Origin: Gemmiger formicilis | GTDB taxonomy: Bacteria; Bacillota; Clostridia; Oscillospirales; Ruminococcaceae | Direction: 5' to 3' | Assembly: GCF_016900095.1 (NCBI RefSeq) | Contig: NZ_JACJJP010000001.1 | Span: 1-64,000, forward strand | DNA length: 64,000 nt | Shown here: in pieces, positions 32,983-41,288 of the stretch | Position numbering within the stretch: position 1 is the stretch's first letter | How the letters are laid out: each line of letters starts with the position of its first letter | Position numbers and translations under genes: made by a program | The notes under the pieces: model-generated | What the model was told of the DNA's origin: nothing | Seen by the model: only the letters and a program-made list of their open reading frames with translations | Databases searched by the model: none

Positions 32983-33864
32983 TCAGGAAAGTGTCTTGGC
33001 AAACGCCCGCACCCGCCGGGTAAATTCACGGGCTGCCGGAGAAAGGGCGTTTTTATCCAGGCAGGCCAGGCCGATGCTGCGCCCCGCCGCCGGCTCCAGA
33101 GCCAGTACCTGCACGCCGGTTTCCTGACTGGGCCGGGTCAAAAGAAGCTGCGGCATGATGGCCACCCCCTGCCCGCAGGCCACCATGCCCACCATGGATT
33201 CGTCGTCAATCACATAGCAGGCCGTGTGTACCCGCAGATCATTGCGCTTAAGAAAACTCTGGATATCCGCATCCGTGTCCGCCCGCTGGCTGACAAAGGG
33301 TACGCCGCGCAGCTCGTCGGCGCTGACCCGTCCGGCCCGTTTGGGCACAAAATCCTTGGGAGCGATACAGACCAGCGGGTCTGTATACATGGGCTCGAAA
33401 TCCAGATCCTGGGAGCAGGAGTCGGACAGAAATCCCAGTTCTGCCGTTCCATTCTTGAGCCAGGCCGCGATATCGGCGTAGCTGCCCTGGTACACCTCTA
33501 CCTTGATGCCGGGATAGTCCTTCTCAAAGGACGGCACCAGACGCGGCAGCCAGACCACGCAGGCGCTGTTGAACACCCCCACGCGCAGCACGCCCTTGTG
33601 AAGGCCGTTGACCTGGGCAATGGACTGGTCCAGGGATTCGCTGCTGGCCAGCACCCGGCGCACGGCGGGCATCAGGCTTTCCGCCGCCGCGGTCATGGTC
33701 ACACCGGCCTTGGTGCGAGTAAATAAGGGAAACCCGCATTCGGATTCCATCCCGGCCACCGCATGGCTGATGGCCGAAGGCGTGAGATGCAGCTGTTCCG
33801 CCGCACGGGCAAAGGTACCTTCCTGGGCAATGGTGGAAAAAATCAGACATCCGAGCAGGGTCAT
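32983..33864 (-). CDS. LysR-family transcriptional regulator
   Basis: A 293-residue protein with an N-terminal winged helix-turn-helix (IAQEGTFARAAEQLHLTPSA and ISHAVAGMESECGFPLF) and a C-terminal periplasmic-binding-like effector domain from about 90 (VLRVGVFNSACVVWLPRLVP). LysR proteins usually control a divergent gene. Here the upstream space holds no gene except an orphan terminator, then the CPBP gene on the plus strand, so its target is not clear. Confidence 0.9.
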   Translation of the reverse strand: MTLLGCLIFSTIAQEGTFARAAEQLHLTPSAISHAVAGMESECGFPLFTRTKAGVTMTAAAESLMPAVRRVLASSESLDQSIAQVNGLHKGVLRVGVFNSACVVWLPRLVPSFEKDYPGIKVEVYQGSYADIAAWLKNGTAELGFLSDSCSQDLDFEPMYTDPLVCIAPKDFVPKRAGRVSADELRGVPFVSQRADTDADIQSFLKRNDLRVHTACYVIDDESMVGMVACGQGVAIMPQLLLTRPSQETGVQVLALEPAAGRSIGLACLDKNALSPAAREFTRRVRAFAKTLS

Positions 33865-34016
33865 GCGGCGCCTCCTTCTTGAGGTGAACGGAATTCATGG
33901 TTTATGTGAAAAAAATGAATTTTACTTATCACGCATACTGTACTATGATTAGTTAAGAAAGTCAAGGGTGCCGCACACGCCCTCGGCTGACACGATTCAT
34001 TTTCCTTCCTCTTAAT

Positions 34017-34055
34017 AGCCTCTTCGGTCCGCACAACCGACGAGGCTGTTTTTTT
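34017..34055 (+). terminator. Orphan terminator between lysR and CPBP gene
   Basis: AGCCTCTTCGGT (34017-34028) pairs with ACCGACGAGGCT (34036-34047) with one mismatch, then a T8 run. No gene lies upstream on the plus strand within 1 kb. It may end a short leader or RNA starting near lysR, or be left from a lost gene. Confidence 0.75.
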
Positions 34056-34094
34056 ATTGCCTTTTTCCCCCGTATCCCCTTCTTGTATGGAAGA

Positions 34095-34122
34095 TTGCCT
34101 TGTGGTACACTAACTGTATAGT
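34095..34122 (+). promoter_or_regulatory. Promoter of CPBP-tadA-SDR cluster
   Basis: TTGCCT (34095-34100), 16-nt spacer, TATAGT (34117-34122), ahead of a 60-nt leader. Confidence 0.6.
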
Positions 34123-34181
34123 AAAAAAGATTGAGTCTGTGCACCAACTCTATCGGTGCACCTGAAACGAGGAAGTTTATT

Positions 34182-35108
34182 TTGCAAAAATTCGCCAAAA
34201 CCCGCGGTGTAAAGGGAGCCGCCTCCTGGTGTGCTCTGGCCGCCGTGGGATATCTGACTGCGCGCTATTTGTTGGAAGCGCTGGTTTCATTGTGCATGAG
34301 TCTGCGTGTGCCGGGCGCCACTCTGGCCAGCCCCACCGGCTTTTCCCAGACCGAAGCGGGCATCCTGTCCATGGTTGCCGCCATCGGCGGAATCCTGTTG
34401 CCCGTTTTTCTCCTTTTACGCCTGACCCGCCTGCGGTCCGAGGATCTGCGGCTGCTGATCCCCGCCCCCTGGAGCCCGGCTTTCTGTCTGCCTGTTTTTC
34501 TGGGGGTCGCCAACGCCGCCAACCTGTTCGGCGGGCTGCTAGGGCATCTGCTGGGCACCGAAGGCAACACCACTTCTCTGCCTGCCGGCGGCAGCGCGCT
34601 GGTGGTCAATTTCCTGGGGCTGTGCGTGGTCCCCGCCATTCTGGAAGAATTGTTTTTCCGCGGCGCCCTGCAAGGTCTGATGCGCCCCTGCGGCAGCGCC
34701 GCCGCCATTTTTGCCCCCGCCCTGCTGTTCGCTCTGCTGCACATGGACCTGGCCCAAGGTATCACCGCCTTTGTGTGCGGGGTGTTCCTGGGTTGGCTTA
34801 CCGAGCGCACTGGCAGTATTTTGCCGGGTATGCTGCTGCACTTTGTCAACAACACCATCGCGTTTATCATCGCCTATCTGCAGTTGTATGCGGCGGATTC
34901 CACCGCCCTTTGCGCCGAACTGTTCGTGCTGCTTTTCTTCCCGCTGGTGGCTTTGTGGATGATCTGGCATGCCATGCGGCAGGGATTCCGCTTTTCCGCC
35001 GGACTGCGCCCCGGGGTGGACGCCTGGGACGTATTTTCCAGCCCCGCCTACACGGTGGCCGTTGTGTTCCTCGCCTTTTTCAGTGTTTACTCCAACCAGA
35101 TCGGGTGA
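34182..35108 (+). CDS. CPBP-family intramembrane metalloprotease
   Basis: A 308-residue membrane protein from TTG at 34182, chosen because GAGGAAG lies 7 nt upstream. It has about eight hydrophobic segments. The Abi/CPBP motifs are present: EELFFRGALQGLM (motif 1, Glu-Glu and Arg), ALLFALLHMDLAQ (motif 2, Phe and His) and LHFVNNTIAF (motif 3, His and Asn). The family includes CAAX-type proteases and bacteriocin-immunity proteins; its substrate here is unknown. It is followed by tadA after 6 nt. Confidence 0.88.
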   Translation: MQKFAKTRGVKGAASWCALAAVGYLTARYLLEALVSLCMSLRVPGATLASPTGFSQTEAGILSMVAAIGGILLPVFLLLRLTRLRSEDLRLLIPAPWSPAFCLPVFLGVANAANLFGGLLGHLLGTEGNTTSLPAGGSALVVNFLGLCVVPAILEELFFRGALQGLMRPCGSAAAIFAPALLFALLHMDLAQGITAFVCGVFLGWLTERTGSILPGMLLHFVNNTIAFIIAYLQLYAADSTALCAELFVLLFFPLVALWMIWHAMRQGFRFSAGLRPGVDAWDVFSSPAYTVAVVFLAFFSVYSNQIG

Positions 35109-35114
35109 TCCAAT

Positions 35115-35621
35115 ATGACTGATCAAGAACTGATGCAGACCGCGCTGGAAGAGGCGCGACTTGCTTTTGAAGCCGGCGAAGTTCCGGTGGGTGCCGTCAT
35201 TGCCAAGGACGGCGAGATCGTCGCCCGTGCCCACAATCTGCGGGAAACCGGAAAAAATGCTTTGTACCATGCCGAACTGATGGCCATCGACAAAGCCTGT
35301 CAGGCGCTGGGCGGATGGCGTTTGTGGCAATGCGAGCTGTTTGTCACGCTGGAGCCCTGCCCCATGTGCAGCGGAGCCATTATCAACAGCCGACTGAAGC
35401 GGATTGTGTATGCGGCCTCCGACCCGAAAGCCGGGTGCTGCGGCTCTTTGACCGATCTCTTCGCACTCCCATTCAACCACCATCCTATCATCGAACACGG
35501 CTTGATGGAATCGGAAGCACAGCAGCTCTTACAACAATTTTTCTCTTCTTTGCGGCAAAAGCGTCTGGAAGCAAAAGCCCTGAAGAAGCAAAAGGAGACA
35601 ACGGATGATTCCCAGTCATAA
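35115..35621 (+). CDS. tadA: tRNA-specific adenosine deaminase
   Basis: A 168-residue enzyme that converts A34 to inosine in tRNA-Arg(ACG). The zinc and catalytic residues are HAELMAID (His-Ala-Glu) and TLEPCPMCSGAI (two Cys). Length is typical. Its 3' end overlaps the SDR gene by 17 nt and carries that gene's AAAGGAG site. Confidence 0.95.
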   Translation: MTDQELMQTALEEARLAFEAGEVPVGAVIAKDGEIVARAHNLRETGKNALYHAELMAIDKACQALGGWRLWQCELFVTLEPCPMCSGAIINSRLKRIVYAASDPKAGCCGSLTDLFALPFNHHPIIEHGLMESEAQQLLQQFFSSLRQKRLEAKALKKQKETTDDSQS

Positions 35622-36360
35622 TCAGCAGACCGTCTTGATCACCGGCGGCAGCCGCGGCATTGGCGCCGCTGCGGTTCTGGCTTTCGCCAAAGCCGGATAC
35701 CGAGTTGCCTTTACCTGGCACAGCCGTCCGGACGCAGCGCGCCGTGTGGTGGACACCGTGCGCGAAATGACGCCGGAAGCACCTTGCCTGGCTATCATGG
35801 CAGATTCCGCCGATTCCGCAGCGGTGCAGGCCGCCGTGGAACAAACAGCTCGCGTTCTGGGCGGTCCGCAGATTCTGGTATGCAATGCGGGCATTGCCCA
35901 GCAAAAACTTTTCACTGACCTCACCGACGAGGATTGGCACCGTATGATGAGCGTGGATCTGGATGGCGTGTTCTACGCCTGCCGTGCCGTCCTGCCCGGA
36001 ATGATCCGGGAAAAATATGGCCGCATTCTTTGCGTGAGCAGTATGTGGGGGCAGACCGGCGGCAGCTGCGAAGTTCATTATTCCGCCGCCAAGGCCGGCG
36101 TGATCGGCATGTGCCGTGCTTTGGCAAAAGAAGAAGGGCCTTCCGGCATCACGGTCAACTGCGTGGCTCCCGGCGTCATCGACACCGATATGATGGCGTC
36201 TTTTTCGGAGGAAGATCGAGCTGCCCTGGCGGAAGAAACGCCTGTGGGGCGCCTCGGCACCGCTGACGAGATTGCACGCACATTGGTCTTTCTGGCCTCT
36301 CCCGAAGCCGGCTACATCACCGGACAGGTCATTGGCCAGAACGGCGGCCTGGTCATCTGA
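35605..36360 (+). CDS. Short-chain dehydrogenase/reductase, FabG-like
   Basis: A 251-residue SDR with NAD(P)-binding TGGSRGIGAA (about 12-21), NAG in VCNAGIA, catalytic Ser in VSSMWGQTGG and Tyr-x-x-x-Lys in HYSAAKAG (about 154-161), and the C-terminal ITGQVIGQNGGL. It resembles 3-oxoacyl-ACP reductase, but lies apart from fatty-acid genes, so the substrate is uncertain. Translationally coupled to tadA. Confidence 0.88.
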   Translation: MIPSHNQQTVLITGGSRGIGAAAVLAFAKAGYRVAFTWHSRPDAARRVVDTVREMTPEAPCLAIMADSADSAAVQAAVEQTARVLGGPQILVCNAGIAQQKLFTDLTDEDWHRMMSVDLDGVFYACRAVLPGMIREKYGRILCVSSMWGQTGGSCEVHYSAAKAGVIGMCRALAKEEGPSGITVNCVAPGVIDTDMMASFSEEDRAALAEETPVGRLGTADEIARTLVFLASPEAGYITGQVIGQNGGLVI

Positions 36361-36371
36361 AACACCACTTC

Positions 36372-36412
36372 CCCCCTTTCTGCATATCCTATGGCAGGAA
36401 GGGGGATTTTTT
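36372..36412 (+). terminator. Terminator hairpin that also buries the GH25 ribosome site
   Basis: A 12-bp stem (36372-36383 with 36394-36405, one G-U pair) over a 10-nt loop is followed by A and T6, a classic terminator after the SDR gene. The 3' arm, GCAGGAAGGGGG, is also the only Shine-Dalgarno sequence of the lysozyme gene, whose ATG starts right after the T run. Confidence 0.8.
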
Positions 36413-37348
36413 ATGAATCTCTTTCAGAATGGCATTGACGTTTCCCGGTATCAGGGCAGCATCAACTGGAACAACGTGGCCGCCGCCGGCAAGCAGTTTG
36501 CCATCGTACGCCTTGGTTCCAGCAACACCAGCGGTCTGTATGTGGACCCTTACTTTTTGCAGAACGTGAACGGCGCCCACGCCGCCGGGTTGCGTGTCGG
36601 GGCTTATTACTATACCTATGCCACCAGCGAAAGCGCTGTGATCAACGAGCTGAGCCTGTTTTTGAATGTGCTGGAAGGATTGCAGCTGGAATATCCGGTT
36701 TTTGTGGATGTGGAGGACAACAAACTGGCCGCTTTGGGACGTACCCAACTGACCGGGTTGGTCCAATACGCTATGGACATCCTGTATCAGCGCAACTGGT
36801 ATGCCGGATGGTACAGCTACACCAACTTCATCAACAATTATCTAAACCCGTCCCAGCTCTCCGGCTATCCCCTCTGGCTGGCCGATTATCGAAGCCAGCC
36901 AGGGTACACCGGCAACCATGCCATGTGGCAGTACTCCTCCACCGGAAGCGTGAGCGGTATCACCGGCGCCTGTGACCTGAATTACAGTTACACCGATTTT
37001 CTGCCTCTGCTGAAAGCTGGCAACTACAATGGATACGGCACTTCCGGCCCCGATATGGAAACGGTGGACGGCATACAGCTGGTGGTGTTCGGCGCACAGA
37101 CCGAATACTTTTATACGGCCAACTTCAATGATGTGGTGGGGTATCTGCCGGTGGGCACCTATCCGGTGGTTCAGAAGAGCAAAGACAAATACAACGGATA
37201 CGAGTGGGTTATCTTCCGGTATCGCGACGGTGAATACTGGACCGCTATTCTGGGCGACCGCAACCGCCTGGAAACCTTGAATTCATGCGAAGTACAGCTT
37301 TCCGAAGCCAAGGCCAAGATTGACGCAGCTAAGGCAGCGCTGGAATGA
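36413..37348 (+). CDS. GH25 family lysozyme (endolysin-like)
   Basis: 311 residues. The GH25 barrel (about 1-205) has GIDVSRYQGSINW, the catalytic Asp-x-Glu in PVFVDVEDN and a WLADYRSQPGYTG region; it cuts muramic acid bonds in peptidoglycan. A C-terminal domain of about 95 residues (YDG-like beta segments, then a helical tail) may bind the wall. There is no signal peptide, as in phage endolysins, so export would need another route or lysis. The start follows a terminator-like hairpin containing its ribosome site. Confidence 0.88.
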   Translation: MNLFQNGIDVSRYQGSINWNNVAAAGKQFAIVRLGSSNTSGLYVDPYFLQNVNGAHAAGLRVGAYYYTYATSESAVINELSLFLNVLEGLQLEYPVFVDVEDNKLAALGRTQLTGLVQYAMDILYQRNWYAGWYSYTNFINNYLNPSQLSGYPLWLADYRSQPGYTGNHAMWQYSSTGSVSGITGACDLNYSYTDFLPLLKAGNYNGYGTSGPDMETVDGIQLVVFGAQTEYFYTANFNDVVGYLPVGTYPVVQKSKDKYNGYEWVIFRYRDGEYWTAILGDRNRLETLNSCEVQLSEAKAKIDAAKAALE

Positions 37349-37354
37349 AGCCGC

Positions 37355-37383
37355 TTGATTTTGAAGCAAAAAACCGGTATAAT
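37355..37383 (+). promoter_or_regulatory. Strong promoter after GH25 gene
   Basis: TTGATT (37355-37360), 17-nt spacer, TATAAT (37378-37383), starting 7 nt after the GH25 stop. Transcription would begin near 37390. Confidence 0.75.
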
Positions 37384-37637
37384 AGGCAAAGGCCACGGGC
37401 CGCGGTTCCACGGTCCGTGGCACAAATGCCTCTTATAGTTGAATGGGATATAACAAGCCCTTCCTCAGAAGTTTCTTGGCATGGGTGAATCGGCATTTTT
37501 GAATCCGAACACTGGTTCGAACGTCATCAGCATTTTTACGGTTTCCTAACGCCAGAGAGATGCAACAATTTCGAGCAAACGTCACAAAATTTACCGAAAC
37601 AGGCAAAAGAGCGCAAAATCAAGGAAAAGTCATATAC
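37384..37637 (+). other. Unexplained leader or candidate non-coding RNA
   Basis: About 250 nt between the promoter and tRNA-Arg with no open frame. It begins with a two-part hairpin: AGGCA/TGCCT (outer) and GCCACGG/CCGTGGC (inner, 37392-37421), then GGG/CCC and CGAAC/GTTCG pairings further on. It may be a small RNA, or an unusually long tRNA leader. I could not match it to 6S, SRP or a riboswitch class. Confidence 0.35.
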
Positions 37638-37711
37638 GTCTCCGTAGCTCAGTTGGATAGAGCGCGAGCCTCCTAAGCCCGAGGCCCCCGGTTCGAGCCC
37701 GGGCGGGGACA
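37638..37711 (+). tRNA. tRNA-Arg (CCT anticodon)
   Basis: The cloverleaf closes: acceptor GTCTCCG/CGGGGAC (one G-U), D arm GCTC/GAGC, anticodon loop CTCCTAA, T arm CCCGG-TTCGAGC-CCGGG. The anticodon stem has an A-C mismatch at its middle pair (CGAGC with GCCCG), which is unusual. CCA is not encoded. It reads AGG codons. Confidence 0.93.
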
Positions 37712-37720
37712 TGATCTTAC

Positions 37721-37760
37721 AATCGCGGAAGATTTTTCATCGAATCTTCCGCGATTTTTT
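37721..37760 (+). terminator. Terminator of tRNA-Arg
   Basis: A 14-bp perfect stem (AATCGCGGAAGATT with its complement, 37721-37734 and 37743-37756) followed by T6. The stretch from here to 37963 contains only one more small hairpin (GGGCAGC/GCTGCCC, 37773-37793). Confidence 0.92.
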
Positions 37761-37963
37761 CTAAAGATTTCCGGGCAGCGCATAAGGCTGCCCGTCGTGA
37801 GACAGCCCGCGGAGACAAAGCCACCGGATACAGGTCGCTCATCAAAAAAAGCGGATGATTGAGTATTAGAAAACCAGATCTAAAAACTTTTCTATTTCAA
37901 GATGTGACCAATTGGATTAAAATGGACCATAGAGTTATTCAATCGAAATAGGACGGTGTTCTT

Positions 37964-38338
37964 ATGAAACGTGAATTGGGAATTGCACGATGCGGGCTTG
38001 CCTGTTGCTTATGTTCCGAGAATACGACCTGCACCGGCTGTGATTCAGGTAAATGCCCGGATAAAAACCGGTGCGAAAATAGGCGATGCTCAATGTCCAA
38101 GAAAATCACGCATTGTTATGAGTGCGATGAAAAATGCAGGAAGGGGCTATTGGCTAAGTGTAAACCCTATGGGTTCACTGAATTTATCAGAAGATACGGG
38201 GAAGAAAAACTTTTAGATTGTCTGGAACGGAACGAGCAAAGTGGGGTGGTTTATCACCGCGAAGGCGTAAACGGCGATTATGACGATTTTGACGACGTGG
38301 AAGCTCTTATAGAGTTTATAAAAACAGGACACAGGTAA
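37964..38338 (+). CDS. DUF3795-type cysteine-rich small protein
   Basis: 124 residues. The first 60 carry nine or more cysteines in short pairs (CGLACCLCSENTTCTGCDSG, then CPDKNRCENRRC and CYECDEKCRKG), the pattern of DUF3795, which suggests metal or iron-sulfur binding. The C-terminal part is helical and acidic (GDYDDFDDVEALIEF). Function is unknown. Sequence here is more AT-rich than nearby housekeeping genes. Confidence 0.75.
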   Translation: MKRELGIARCGLACCLCSENTTCTGCDSGKCPDKNRCENRRCSMSKKITHCYECDEKCRKGLLAKCKPYGFTEFIRRYGEEKLLDCLERNEQSGVVYHREGVNGDYDDFDDVEALIEFIKTGHR

Positions 38339-38395
38339 ATCCTGTGGATAGATATGGGCAGGCTCAACAAGAAATAGGTACAGAAAATTTTATAA

Positions 38396-38762
38396 TCACC
38401 ACCAAAGTGTTTTATCTTTATAGTATTCGTTGAACCCAAATTTTCGTAAAACTCGTTGCGAAGAGAAATCCCCCATCTCTGTTTCTGCAAGGATATGTTT
38501 TGCTTCTTCTTCACTTTTTCCCACATGCAAATTGCTTCAATGCCTTCTGTCATATAGCCATGACGTTGATGAAGACTTTCCCCCCATAGACAACTTCCAC
38601 TTCACCTTTTGCATTCGGAATATTCTTGAAGCAGCCTTCACCCCCTTTACCTTGATAGGCGCACGCCAATTCATCCTCAAATCCAGAAAGATTGTTTGCC
38701 AGCATGTCAAGCTGTTCCGGTGTAAGCGCTAATATTTTTAAGCGTCTTGTTTCGATCTCCAT
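38396..38762 (-). pseudogene. GNAT acetyltransferase remnant
   Basis: Three frames together read as a GNAT-like protein: MEIETRRLKILALTPEQLDM (frame 1, start 38762), then GYMTEGIEAICMWEK (frame 2), then ILAETEMGDFSSQRVLRKFG to KDKTLWW and a TGA at 38398-38396 (frame 3). There are at least two frameshifts, and the middle of the domain is shortened. Inactive. Confidence 0.75.
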
Positions 38763-38806
38763 GTTGTCAAGTCCTTTGTCTGATGAGAAGGAGGAAACCA
38801 CTTGCC

Positions 38807-38835
38807 TTGAAAAAAAATCATGGATGTAGTAAGAT
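38807..38835 (+). promoter_or_regulatory. Promoter of DUF6056-like gene
   Basis: TTGAAA (38807-38812), 17-nt spacer, TAAGAT (38830-38835). The 130-nt leader has GC-rich inverted repeats around GGCCGGGCGGCCGGCC but no clear terminator. Confidence 0.55.
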
Positions 38836-38970
38836 ACAAATACACGGCAACACCGCGCCAGGCCGGGCGGCCGGCCGCTGCTGCGGTCTATCTGCAGGAT
38901 CATTGCTGCCCGGCAATGGTCTTTCTTTTTTGCCGGTATTTTCAATTCCAACTCCGGGAGGACGCTGCCC

Positions 38971-40404
38971 ATGCACGACACTGCCCCTGTTCTGCGCAAA
39001 AGGCTCTTTTTTGCCGTCGCCATCCTCGTCTTTGGATGGATGCTGGTGCTCAACTGTCTGACGCCGTACATTGCCGATGACTTTACCTTTGCTTATGCTT
39101 TCGACACCGGTTTGCGCCTGCACAGTCTGCCCCAACTGCTGAAAAGCCTGGCCTACCACTATTATGAGTGGAGTGGCCGTGTGGTCGTAAAATTCTTTGC
39201 CCAGGGGTTCACCATGTTCCCCAAAATCCTCTTCAATCTTTGCAACGCGGGTGCCTATGTTGCACTGGCTCTGGTGATCTATCGCCTGGCCCGGGGACGA
39301 CGCACCGGTCGATATGACCTGGTCATCTTCGTTCTGATCCTGGCAGCTCTTTGGGAAATCAGCCCCGCGTTCGGGCAGACCAACCTTTGGATGTGCGGTG
39401 CCTGCAACTATCTGTGGGCCAGCCTGGGGTGCCTGACCTTCCTTCTGCCGTGGCGGTATTACCTGCAAAAAAGCTTTGCCGGCAGCTGGCGTTGGAATAT
39501 CGGCATGGCGATTGCCGGTCTGTTGGCAGGATGGCTGAGTGAAAACACCAGCGCCGGCATGCTTGTCTGTCTGGTCCTTTGTCTGGCCGCACTGCGGATT
39601 GACCGCCGGATTATTCCTGTCTGGATGTGGACGGGTCTGGGTGGCTCCCTGGCCGGGTTTGCCATTTTGATTCTGGCGCGGGGCAACTACAACCGGGCGT
39701 CCGTGTATGGGGACTACGAATCTTTTCTCACCCGCTATGCGGTCCGCTTCTTTCAATGCCTGAACATGCTGAAGGAGTATGCCATGCCGCTGTTGCTGAC
39801 CTTTGCGGTTCTATTTGTGCTTCTCTGCTATCAACGCAACGCCCGCGGCGGTGGGTTGTCACCTCTTGTGTGGCCCCTTATCCTGTTGGTGGGCGGGCTG
39901 GCCGCCAATTTTGCCATGATCCTGAGTCCCGATTATTACGAGCGCTCCACGCACGGTCCTTTCTGTTTTCTGACCGCCGCCTGTGCCGCCTGTGCAGTCC
40001 AGCTGAGCGGTGTGCTTCTGCGCAAGATTTTGACCTGCTGTGCCGCCTGCGTGATGCTGCTCTGCACTATACACGCCGCAGAGGCCGGATACGACATTGC
40101 CAGCTATTATGTCATGTACCGAACCCGGGACAGCCTGCTGCGTTCGGAAGTGACCTCGCTGGGGGATGCCGCTTCCAGCGCCGAGCTTGTCAGCTACGCC
40201 ATCGAACCCTATACCCACTGGTGTGCTGCCTATGGCCTGCCCGATATCCGGGAAGACAGCGGCGATTCCATCGGTCTTTGCCGTGCCCGCTGGTACGGCG
40301 TCGGCGGGATCACAGCCACGGAAGCCCACACCTACCCCTTCCCCGGCCACATGAACGATGCCTATGCCGCGGGAGAAGCTGCCGCTGAAAGCGGAACCGA
40401 ATAA
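38971..40404 (+). CDS. DUF6056-like polytopic membrane protein
   Basis: 477 residues with roughly ten or more membrane helices, beginning RLFFAVAILVFGWMLVLN, then an external loop with YIADDFTFAYAFDTG. The DD-containing first loop and the helix pattern resemble DUF6056 and related GT-C-fold glycosyltransferase-like proteins. A soluble tail of about 100 residues ends the protein. GGGAGG precedes the ATG. It may move sugars onto surface polymers, but no catalytic assignment is possible. Confidence 0.7.
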   Translation: MHDTAPVLRKRLFFAVAILVFGWMLVLNCLTPYIADDFTFAYAFDTGLRLHSLPQLLKSLAYHYYEWSGRVVVKFFAQGFTMFPKILFNLCNAGAYVALALVIYRLARGRRTGRYDLVIFVLILAALWEISPAFGQTNLWMCGACNYLWASLGCLTFLLPWRYYLQKSFAGSWRWNIGMAIAGLLAGWLSENTSAGMLVCLVLCLAALRIDRRIIPVWMWTGLGGSLAGFAILILARGNYNRASVYGDYESFLTRYAVRFFQCLNMLKEYAMPLLLTFAVLFVLLCYQRNARGGGLSPLVWPLILLVGGLAANFAMILSPDYYERSTHGPFCFLTAACAACAVQLSGVLLRKILTCCAACVMLLCTIHAAEAGYDIASYYVMYRTRDSLLRSEVTSLGDAASSAELVSYAIEPYTHWCAAYGLPDIREDSGDSIGLCRARWYGVGGITATEAHTYPFPGHMNDAYAAGEAAAESGTE

Positions 40405-40412
40405 AATCAAAC

Positions 40413-40444
40413 AGCCCGGAACAGAAACGAAACTGTTCCGGGCT
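40413..40444. terminator. Bidirectional terminator
   Basis: AGCCCGGAACAG pairs with CTGTTCCGGGCT over an 8-nt loop between two convergent genes. The T run is weak. Confidence 0.7.
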
Positions 40445-40467
40445 TGTCGTATTGGGGGTAACTTCTA

Positions 40468-41217
40468 TCAATGGATTTTTGCTTCCGCACCGTTATTGGG
40501 GCGCAGTTTGCGGCAATACTGGGTACACAGTTTATCGGTGCACTGGGAACACTGCAGCGCCGCATTGGAGTGATCCCAGAAGCGTTCCGGATACATCATC
40601 ACACACAGTTCCCACACCAGCCAGGCCGCGGCAGACATCACCACCAGTGAGGTGGCGAAAAAGCCGCCCATAAAAATCAGCGGAGAGAACATCATCAGAT
40701 GGTCCCAGTTGAAGATCCGGCAGGTGGTACAGCAGCGATTTTTCATGATCAGACGAAAGGGACACCAGACCAACACACAGATCAGATCACACACATAGAA
40801 AAATACCGAAATCATGAAGAGCTGAATCTTGTCAATGACGGAGGTATAATACAGCACTCCGATGGCCGCAATAAGCGCACACCAGATCAGAAACACTTTA
40901 TACGCCGCCTTGGTAATGGACACAATATAGTTTTTCAGCGCTTCGTAATTGATCTTATCCCGGATGGGCCGGAACCGGTTGGCAAACAATTTCTGAGACC
41001 CCAGCGGCACTTTGTTCTTGATGGGAAAAATCTGGAGAATCATATCCAGCACCCAGACAAGCCACAAAAGATGCAGCGGCGAAAGTTTCTTGAAGAAATT
41101 CCAGCCGTCCAGTATGGCAAAACCTTCCCGGTATGCAAAACACATCCCCATACAAAGGATAAAAATCAGGCATCTGCCGATCAAGCGTGCCACATAAATT
41201 TTTCTGGTCCTGGACAT
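40468..41217 (-). CDS. Uncharacterised membrane protein with C-terminal cysteine pairs
   Basis: 249 residues, starting at MSRTRKIYVARLIGR (AGAGGG upstream). It has about five hydrophobic segments and cysteine pairs in NRCCTTCRIFNWDH and LQCSQCTDKLCTQYC, which could hold metal. I do not recognise the family. No promoter is visible in the 35 nt between the tRNA-Leu terminator and its start, so it may be expressed by readthrough from the tRNA gene. Confidence 0.7.
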   Translation of the reverse strand: MSRTRKIYVARLIGRCLIFILCMGMCFAYREGFAILDGWNFFKKLSPLHLLWLVWVLDMILQIFPIKNKVPLGSQKLFANRFRPIRDKINYEALKNYIVSITKAAYKVFLIWCALIAAIGVLYYTSVIDKIQLFMISVFFYVCDLICVLVWCPFRLIMKNRCCTTCRIFNWDHLMMFSPLIFMGGFFATSLVVMSAAAWLVWELCVMMYPERFWDHSNAALQCSQCTDKLCTQYCRKLRPNNGAEAKIH

Positions 41218-41250
41218 GATGGCCCTCTTTCTGTCATTGTTTCCTGTTTG

Positions 41251-41286
41251 AAAAAAAATCCCGAACGCAAAAGCGTTCGGGATTTT
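41251..41286 (-). terminator. Terminator of tRNA-Leu copy 1
   Basis: AAAATCCCGAACGC pairs with GCGTTCGGGATTTT over a 4-nt loop; T8 follows on the minus strand. Confidence 0.9.
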
Positions 41287-41288
41287 GG

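Noticed and set aside
37384-37637. 6S RNA, SRP RNA or a riboswitch
   Set aside because: The 5' and 3' ends do not form the 6S closing stem, the SRP tetraloop motif is absent and no riboswitch core was recognised. Kept only as an unexplained stretch.
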